From Streptomyces marokkonensis (GTDB taxonomy: Bacteria; Actinomycetota; Actinomycetes; Streptomycetales; Streptomycetaceae), in the NCBI RefSeq assembly GCF_008312835.1, contig NZ_VSKS01000006.1, positions 124,001 through 188,000 on the forward strand: 64,000 nucleotides of DNA, in the 5' to 3' direction. Numbering within the stretch: position 1 is the first letter of the stretch; every line of letters begins with the position of its first letter. Both the position numbers and the translations under genes were made by a program. Positions 59,618-64,000 of the stretch are shown here, one piece after another. The notes below the pieces were generated by a model. That model ran no database searches. It had not been told where the DNA came from and was given only the letters and a program-made list of their open reading frames with translations.

Positions 59618-60073
59618 ATGGTCGGTGACACGGGCGACTACGGGCAGACACGGCGGCCGGACGAGAGCGGGCACCGGGCGGTGGCCCAGGAGGACGAGGT
59701 CCACATCGAGGCGTGGGCGGCGAGCCGGGAGCACTGTCTCGCGGAGGCGGTGGCGGCGATGGTGGAGTGCTTCGCCGACGTCTCCGGGGTGCGGCCGACC
59801 GGTGTGGGCCGCATCCGCCTCGACGAGGCCAGTGACGACGACCTGCTGGCGGCGCTGCTGGACGAGGTCCTCTACCGGCTGGAGGAGTACGGGCAGGTGC
59901 CGGTCGATGTGGAGGCGGACGAGGCCGAGGGCGGTCTGGACGTGCGCCTGGCGGTCGCCGGTCTGTCGGACGTACGCCTCACCGGAGCGGCACCGACCTC
60001 CGTGACCTGGGAGGACCTGCGCATCGGCCCGGGCCCGCGCGGCTGGTCGTGCGCGGTCACGGTGGACGGCTGA
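59618..60073 (+). CDS. Archease
   Basis: 151 residues with the archease core: SGHRAVAQEDEVHIEAWAAS, LLAALLDEVLYRLEEYGQVP and the C-terminal LRIGPGPRGWSCAVTVDG. Archease is an activator of RtcB RNA ligases. No RtcB gene is in the window. The acidic-to-His pattern at the N-terminus is somewhat altered from the usual H-x-A-D. The gene is divergent from the phosphoribosyltransferase gene. Confidence 0.78.
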   Translation: MVGDTGDYGQTRRPDESGHRAVAQEDEVHIEAWAASREHCLAEAVAAMVECFADVSGVRPTGVGRIRLDEASDDDLLAALLDEVLYRLEEYGQVPVDVEADEAEGGLDVRLAVAGLSDVRLTGAAPTSVTWEDLRIGPGPRGWSCAVTVDG

Positions 60074-60135
60074 CCTCCTCCACCCTCGCACGAAGAGAGC
60101 CGCATGTCCGAAATGCGTCGGGGTACACCGGTCCC

Positions 60136-60588
60136 ATGACCGGCATCGACATCGGCAGTGACGCTTTCGACGACCACACGTTCATCGCCCGCCGGCACGC
60201 GTACGAGGGCCCCAACGTGTCCCCTCCGCTCGCCTGGAGCGGCGTACCGGACGACGCGGCGGAACTCGTCCTCCTCTGCGAGGACCCCGACGCCCCCTCG
60301 GGCACCTTCGTGCACTGGATCGTGGTCGGCATCGACCCCCACAGCGGCGGAGTCGGCGCGGGCCAGAGCCCGCCCCGGGGCACCGAACTCGTCAACGGTT
60401 ACGGCGACCGCGGCTGGGGCGGCCCGCACCCGCCCCCGGGCGACGACGCGCACCACTACCTCTTCCGGCTCTACGCCCTCGCCGAACCCTGCGTGCTCCC
60501 CGACGCGCCCCGTGCGGAGCAGGTGCACGAGGCGGTCGAGGAGGGGCAGCTCGCCAGCGGCACGCTGGTGGGGCTCTACCGGCGCTGA
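60136..60588 (+). CDS. YbhB/YbcL family (Raf kinase inhibitor-like) protein
   Basis: 150 residues of the PEBP fold. Conserved SPPLAWSGVPDDAAELVLLC, EDPDAPSGTFVHWIV and GWGGPHPPPGDDAHHYLFRL. Cytoplasmic phosphatidylethanolamine-binding-like domain; role in bacteria unclear. Weak ribosome site. Sits 62 bp after archease. Confidence 0.9.
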   Translation: MTGIDIGSDAFDDHTFIARRHAYEGPNVSPPLAWSGVPDDAAELVLLCEDPDAPSGTFVHWIVVGIDPHSGGVGAGQSPPRGTELVNGYGDRGWGGPHPPPGDDAHHYLFRLYALAEPCVLPDAPRAEQVHEAVEEGQLASGTLVGLYRR

Positions 60589-60599
60589 CCGGCTCGCGC

Positions 60600-61025
60600 T
60601 CAGTGCGTGGGGGCCGCCCCGCTGATGTCCGCGAGCGCGGAGTGCGGGTCCTCCGTGGCGGCGAGGTCGCCGAGGCTGACCATGCCCACCGGACAGCCGC
60701 CGTGCTCGACCACCGGGAGCCGGCGGACGGCGTACCGCCGCATCAGCTCGACGGCGTGGTCGGTGGTGTCCTCGGGGTCGAGGGTCACCAGAGGCGGGCG
60801 CGTGCACAGCGCGCCGACCGGCGTGGCCTCGGGGTCGCGGGCCTCGGCGACGCCCCTGAGCACGATGTCGCGGTCGGTGAGCACGCCGAACAGATCGCAG
60901 TCGTACGCGACCAGGACGTCGCCGATGTCCCGCTCGCGCATCATGCGCGCCGCGTGCGCCACCGTGGTCATGGGCTCGACGGACGCGGTGTCCGCGGACA
61001 TCACGTCCCGTATTCGCGTGGTCAT
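60600..61025 (-). CDS. Tandem CBS-domain protein
   Basis: 141 residues with two CBS domains: MTTRIRDVMSADTASVEPMT and ARMMRERDIGDVLVAYDCDL form the first, PPLVTLDPEDTTDHAVELMR and RRLPVVEHGGCPVGMVSLGD the second. Such proteins bind adenine nucleotides. ATG 61025 starts MTTRIRDVMS. Convergent with the YbhB-like gene, 11 bp apart. Confidence 0.9.
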   Translation of the reverse strand: MTTRIRDVMSADTASVEPMTTVAHAARMMRERDIGDVLVAYDCDLFGVLTDRDIVLRGVAEARDPEATPVGALCTRPPLVTLDPEDTTDHAVELMRRYAVRRLPVVEHGGCPVGMVSLGDLAATEDPHSALADISGAAPTH

Positions 61026-62029
61026 GGGCGCCTCCCTGGTGAGTGACCGGCCTGGACCGTGGTGTGCGCCGCGTAGCCCGCCGAGCGGGTCGTAAACGGC
61101 GTTTGCCCGGGCGGCCTCCGGCTCGCCGTGATGTGCCGGCCGCCGGCGGCCGCGCGGCGGGTGCCGCGCGTCGCGGGAACGCCGCGGGCGTGCCGGCCGC
61201 TCGGGCTTGCGTTCGTCGGACCGGGCACGCCGGGTCCGGTGCTGGTGACGGTGGTCGAGTTCGTGCTGATCACGTGCGGGGGTGTGTTCAACCCGGTGCT
61301 CGCCACCCGCGGGCTGGAGCGGACCCCGGCGGACCGTGTCGTGCGGACGCTGTCCGCGTGGTCGGTGACGGGCAAGGCCGCCGTCGCCGCGCCGACCGCC
61401 GTGTGGGGACCGCCGGCGGCGTTCGCCGTACCGCGGGCCGCTGTCGGTCCCGCCGGCCTCCCGCTCCTGGCCCCCCTGCTGCTGCCCCGCCACGACCACG
61501 ACGCCCGGCACCGGGACGAGCCGGCGCCGTCACCGCTGCCCGCGGACGGAGCCTGACCGGCCGGGGCGGGCGAGGTGATCCCCCGCCCCGGCCGCCGGGG
61601 CTGGACGGCCCCGGGGATCTCCTCGGTGACGCCGTTCAGCGGTGAGTCCGGGTCGGTGCCGTAGGGGCGGGTGATGGCCTCGAGGCCGTGACCGGCCGGG
61701 TCGAGGAAGTACACGCCGCGTCCGCCGTCGTTGCGGTTGATGCGGCGCGGGTGCCTGCCCTGCGGGTCGGCCTGGATGGGAACCCCGGCGTCCACGAGCC
61801 GGGTGAGAATCGCGTCGAAGTCGTCCTCGGAGACGAGGAACGCGTAGTGCTGCGCCGGGATGTCGATGTCGACGGTCGCGAAGTCCAGGGTGACGCCGTT
61901 GGCGGTCGTCACGGGCAGGAACATTCCGTCCGGTGCCCCGACCTCGAGTCCCAGGACCTCGGCGAGGAAATGGGCGGACTTCTCCCGGTCACGGGTGAGA
62001 ACGATGGTGTGGTTGAACTCGACTGACAC
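61022..62029 (-). CDS. VOC-family (glyoxalase-like) protein with run-on tail
   Basis: GTG 62029 (GGAGG nine bases upstream) starts a VOC protein: VEFNHTIVLTRDREKSAHFL, LGLEVGAPDGMFLPV, YFLDPAGHGLEAITRPYG. The recognisable domain ends near residue 130 (about 61620). Family members stop there, but this frame has no stop until 61022, giving about 335 residues. The extra 200 are Gly/Ser/Arg-rich and antisense to a decayed MFS fragment, so the original stop was probably lost. Metal-binding or resistance role unknown. Confidence 0.65.
   Translation of the reverse strand: MSVEFNHTIVLTRDREKSAHFLAEVLGLEVGAPDGMFLPVTTANGVTLDFATVDIDIPAQHYAFLVSEDDFDAILTRLVDAGVPIQADPQGRHPRRINRNDGGRGVYFLDPAGHGLEAITRPYGTDPDSPLNGVTEEIPGAVQPRRPGRGITSPAPAGQAPSAGSGDGAGSSRCRASWSWRGSSRGARSGRPAGPTAARGTANAAGGPHTAVGAATAALPVTDHADSVRTTRSAGVRSSPRVASTGLNTPPHVISTNSTTVTSTGPGVPGPTNASPSGRHARGVPATRGTRRAAAGGRHITASRRPPGQTPFTTRSAGYAAHTTVQAGHSPGRRP
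61128..61556 (+). pseudogene. MFS transporter C-terminal fragment
   Basis: 142 codons. VEFVLITCGGVFNPVLATRG, RVVRTLSAWSVTGKAAVAAP and GPAGLPLLAPLLLPRHDHDA look like the last two membrane segments of an MFS efflux pump. The first 10 segments are absent, and no start with a ribosome site exists. Entirely antisense to the VOC run-on tail. Confidence 0.6.
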
Positions 62030-62198
62030 GGTGGCAATGCCTCCAGGGGCATCCGCGGCGCCTCCATGCCTCACCCAGCCGGTGACCGGCACGCGATGCC
62101 GCGCGGAAGAGGGTAGACAGCGGGACGGACGGCTGTCGAGCGGATAACCGGCGACGGGCCCCCGGGGCCGCCTCGAGGCCGAACACGGCTCGCGCCTG

Positions 62199-62999
62199 TC
62201 ACCGGGGGGCGCCGTGGCCGCCCTCGGCCTCGACGGCCTCGTCCACGCGGCCGGCCACCCAGGCCAGGAACTCCCCCACCGCCCCCGCGGGCAGCGGAAG
62301 CGCGTGCTGCCGGGGGCGCTCGAAGCTGCGCAGCGCGTCCGTGAGCAGCGGCCGGAAGCCGGCCTCGGAGGCGGCGACGATCTCGGCCGCCCTGCGCTTG
62401 GCGAACCAGTGACCGGTACGGCAGTACACGACGGAGCGGCAGCCGTTGAGGACCCGGTTGTCGGCCACGTGCCCCTCGCCCTCGGTGTGTTCCCGTACCG
62501 AGGCGCGGAGCGCGGTGAGCACATCGGCGCGCGGCGGTGCGGCGATCACGTCGCGTACCGGCCTGCCGAACAGCGCCAGTCCGGCCTGGTGGGCGACGGA
62601 GCGGTCGAGGACGTACCAGAACGCGGGCGTCTCCCCGGCGTCGTGACTGACCCGCTCGGGCAGGAACGGGCCGGTGTTGAGGTCCATGAGGTATCCGGCC
62701 CCACCGGACGGGCGGGCGGCGAAACCGGCCGGGTACACCACCAGTTCCAGGCCGGCGGCGGGACAGTCGAGGGCGGGGTGGGCCAGGGTCCGGGCCAGTC
62801 CGGGCAGTGCCTCCCGCGGGAGCGTGCCGTCCACCACGACCGTCACGTCGACGTCGCTGCGTCCGTGGCGGTAGTCGCCGAGGGCCAGGGATCCGACGGC
62901 CAGGACGCTCACCAGGTGGCGGCCGCAGACGGCGCGGGTGCGGTGGACCAGCTCGTCCAGGTAGGGACGGAGCACGGGCGGTACGGGCGTACGGCTCAT
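62199..62999 (-). CDS. Nucleotidyltransferase-domain protein (aminoglycoside adenylyltransferase-like)
   Basis: 266 residues. The polymerase-beta-type site VGSLALGDYRHGRSDVDVTV has the GS and DxD metal ligands of ANT(3'')-type enzymes. The C-terminal helical DUF4111-like half reads GHVADNRVLNGCRSVVYCRT. Substrate unknown; resistance should not be assumed. ATG 62999 is used; GTG 63023 with GAGG further upstream is an alternative. Confidence 0.78.
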   Translation of the reverse strand: MSRTPVPPVLRPYLDELVHRTRAVCGRHLVSVLAVGSLALGDYRHGRSDVDVTVVVDGTLPREALPGLARTLAHPALDCPAAGLELVVYPAGFAARPSGGAGYLMDLNTGPFLPERVSHDAGETPAFWYVLDRSVAHQAGLALFGRPVRDVIAAPPRADVLTALRASVREHTEGEGHVADNRVLNGCRSVVYCRTGHWFAKRRAAEIVAASEAGFRPLLTDALRSFERPRQHALPLPAGAVGEFLAWVAGRVDEAVEAEGGHGAPR

Positions 63000-63035
63000 G
63001 GGGCCAGTGTCGGGCCTCGTCACGCGCCGCGGGCC

Positions 63036-63608
63036 TCAGTCCCACAGTTCGTCGCTGTCGCACACCCGCGCCCCCATGTTGCGCTCCATCATCCGCAGGG
63101 CGGCGTCCGCCAGATCCGCGTGGATGTGGGCGACGGCGTCCCGTGGGACGGTCACGCGGAGGTGCCGGATGTGCGCGTCGAGCGAGGAGTACAGGACGCA
63201 CTGCTCCGTCACCTGGCCGCACAGCACGAGCCGGTCGACGCCCTGCTGGCTGAGCAGATACCCCAGCGGGGTCTCGAAGAAGATCGAGTGCCGGGCCTTG
63301 ACGACGAACAGGGAGGAGCCGTCCGGCCGCAGTGGTTCCACCAGGTGCGCGTGCGGTCCCGACAGGGCCTTGTCGAGCAGTTCGCCGTGGTGGGAGCGCC
63401 ACTCCCCGAAGTTGTCGTTGACGTAGATCACCGGTACGTCCCGCTGCCGTGCCCGTTTCAGCAGGGTGGCGACGACGGGTACGACCGACTCGGCGGACGG
63501 GAGCAGGAGCTCGGCGTCCGGATGGTCGTAGGTGTTGATCATGTCGATGACGATCAGCGCGGTCTTGCCCATGCGGGCCGGGTTCCACCCGCAAAGGCGG
63601 TCAGACAT
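63036..63608 (-). CDS. Cysteine hydrolase, isochorismatase fold
   Basis: About 190 residues. TALIVIDMINTYDHPDAEL has the Asp of the catalytic triad; SLFVVKARHSIFFETPLGYL the Lys; LCGQVTEQCVLYSSLDAHI the nucleophile cysteine. Family members hydrolyse nicotinamide, N-carbamoylsarcosine or similar amides; unlike the PhzD-type protein above, the cysteine is present. ATG 63608 is assumed; 63572 (MGKTALIV) is also likely. Confidence 0.82.
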   Translation of the reverse strand: MSDRLCGWNPARMGKTALIVIDMINTYDHPDAELLLPSAESVVPVVATLLKRARQRDVPVIYVNDNFGEWRSHHGELLDKALSGPHAHLVEPLRPDGSSLFVVKARHSIFFETPLGYLLSQQGVDRLVLCGQVTEQCVLYSSLDAHIRHLRVTVPRDAVAHIHADLADAALRMMERNMGARVCDSDELWD

Positions 63609-63651
63609 GCCTGCCCGGTACTTGACAGAAGACATCTCACGTCACAGCCTT

Positions 63652-63665
63652 TGGCAACGTTGTCA
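63652..63665 (+). promoter_or_regulatory. LacI-type operator upstream of the discoidin gene
   Basis: TGGCAACGTTGTCA is a 14-bp near-perfect dyad around CAACGTTG, the form used by many LacI regulators of actinobacterial glycoside hydrolase genes. It lies 74 bp before the ATG of the last gene and also near the divergent cysteine-hydrolase start. Confidence 0.6.
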
Positions 63666-63738
63666 TACTGTTCGGCGCCAAGGGCGGGTGAAGCCGGTCA
63701 CGGCCCGCGCCGCTGCTTTCTGATGGGACATCACGCTC

Positions 63739-64000
63739 ATGAGAGACCAAGGGACGGGCCGCCCGCAGTGGATCTCGGTCGACCTGCACGCCGTCTGCCG
63801 GATCGGCTGGATCCGGCTCACCTTCGAGGGCGACGCGAGCGAACCGCTGTTCGCACCGCACGCCACAGGTCACCCGCGCTGCGGCACGACCGCCAGGGAG
63901 ATCCGGTCGAGCTACCCGCTCGAGTTCGTCGTCGAGGCCAGCACCGACCACTGCTCCTGGACGAGCGTCTACCGCACCGCCGCCGGAACCGGAGGGGTGG
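63739..64000 (+). CDS. Discoidin (F5/8 type C)-domain protein, 3' end beyond the window
   Basis: Only the first 87 codons are visible. GRPQWISVDLHAVCRIGWIR and the following LTFEGDAS, then SSYPLEFVVEASTDHCSWTS and VYRTAAGTGG match the carbohydrate-binding discoidin domain of extracellular glycosidases. The domain begins within ten residues of the ATG and there is no signal peptide, so either the real protein starts here as an intracellular form or the gene has lost its 5' part. The LacI-type operator upstream suits a sugar-hydrolase gene. Confidence 0.7.
   Translation, partial: MRDQGTGRPQWISVDLHAVCRIGWIRLTFEGDASEPLFAPHATGHPRCGTTAREIRSSYPLEFVVEASTDHCSWTSVYRTAAGTGGV

Noticed and set aside
62199-62999. 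Aminoglycoside resistance gene
   Set aside because: Nucleotidyltransferase site is clear, but substrate specificity cannot be read from it and no resistance context exists.
1-64000. CRISPR arrays, tRNA or rRNA genes
   Set aside because: No spaced repeats or RNA gene signatures were seen on either strand.

Overview
The window is very GC-rich, densely packed, and uses GTG and TTG starts and stop/start overlaps (ATGA, GTGA). It also carries actinobacterial families (LutABC, LAL regulators, a sigma-R type promoter upstream of thioredoxin, a rare TTA codon in a regulator). It reads as a Streptomyces chromosome segment. No rRNA, tRNA, CRISPR array, replication origin or intact insertion sequence was found.

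Layout. 1-4110: the 3' end of a rhamnulokinase gene and a translationally coupled lutABC lactate-oxidation operon, a sensible pair because rhamnose breakdown yields lactaldehyde and then lactate. 4253-6471: a MoxR ATPase/VWA protein pair. 6494-9613: patatin-like lipase with a double operator, a cupin, and a PLP-dependent ammonia-lyase coupled to a YheO-type regulator.

9875-41373 looks like a specialised-metabolite locus. The plus-strand operon 11843-17626 encodes type II DAHP synthase, a short-chain dehydrogenase, PhzD-like isochorismatase, PhzE-like aminodeoxyisochorismate synthase and chorismate synthase, followed by a frameshifted shikimate kinase. A transaldolase, which could supply erythrose 4-phosphate, is divergent. 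PhzE + PhzD + dehydrogenase without PhzF or other phenazine genes is the gene set for 3-hydroxyanthranilate, as known from tilivalline and related pathways. Possible tailoring genes follow on the minus strand: arylamine N-acetyltransferase/amide synthase, class B asparagine synthetase, carboxylesterase and, beyond a four-gene nitrate assimilation operon (22729-28874), an AMP-dependent acyl ligase, an SRPBCC protein and a quinone-reductase-like dehydrogenase. Control and export genes are a LAL regulator (32502-35129), an old yellow enzyme, an MFS exporter, a GAF/PucR regulator with a TTA (bldA-dependent) codon, and a transposase-like protein lacking the first catalytic aspartate.

41742-64000 is ordinary accessory and housekeeping content: DsbA-like protein, TPR protein, PepSY membrane protein, peptide deformylase, flavoprotein disulfide reductase, thioredoxin with a sigma-R promoter, LacI and TetR regulators, an FMN reductase, a PaoABCD-like molybdenum aldehyde oxidoreductase operon with its divergent TetR gene, LysR regulator, CoA transferase, phosphoribosyltransferase, archease, Raf-kinase-inhibitor-like protein, CBS protein, a VOC protein, a nucleotidyltransferase, a cysteine hydrolase and the start of a discoidin-domain gene. 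Three degraded genes were found: shikimate kinase (17623-18106), aldehyde dehydrogenase (about 47490-47735) and an MFS C-terminus (61128-61556). All functional calls come from reading motifs and remembered family features; no database search was run.
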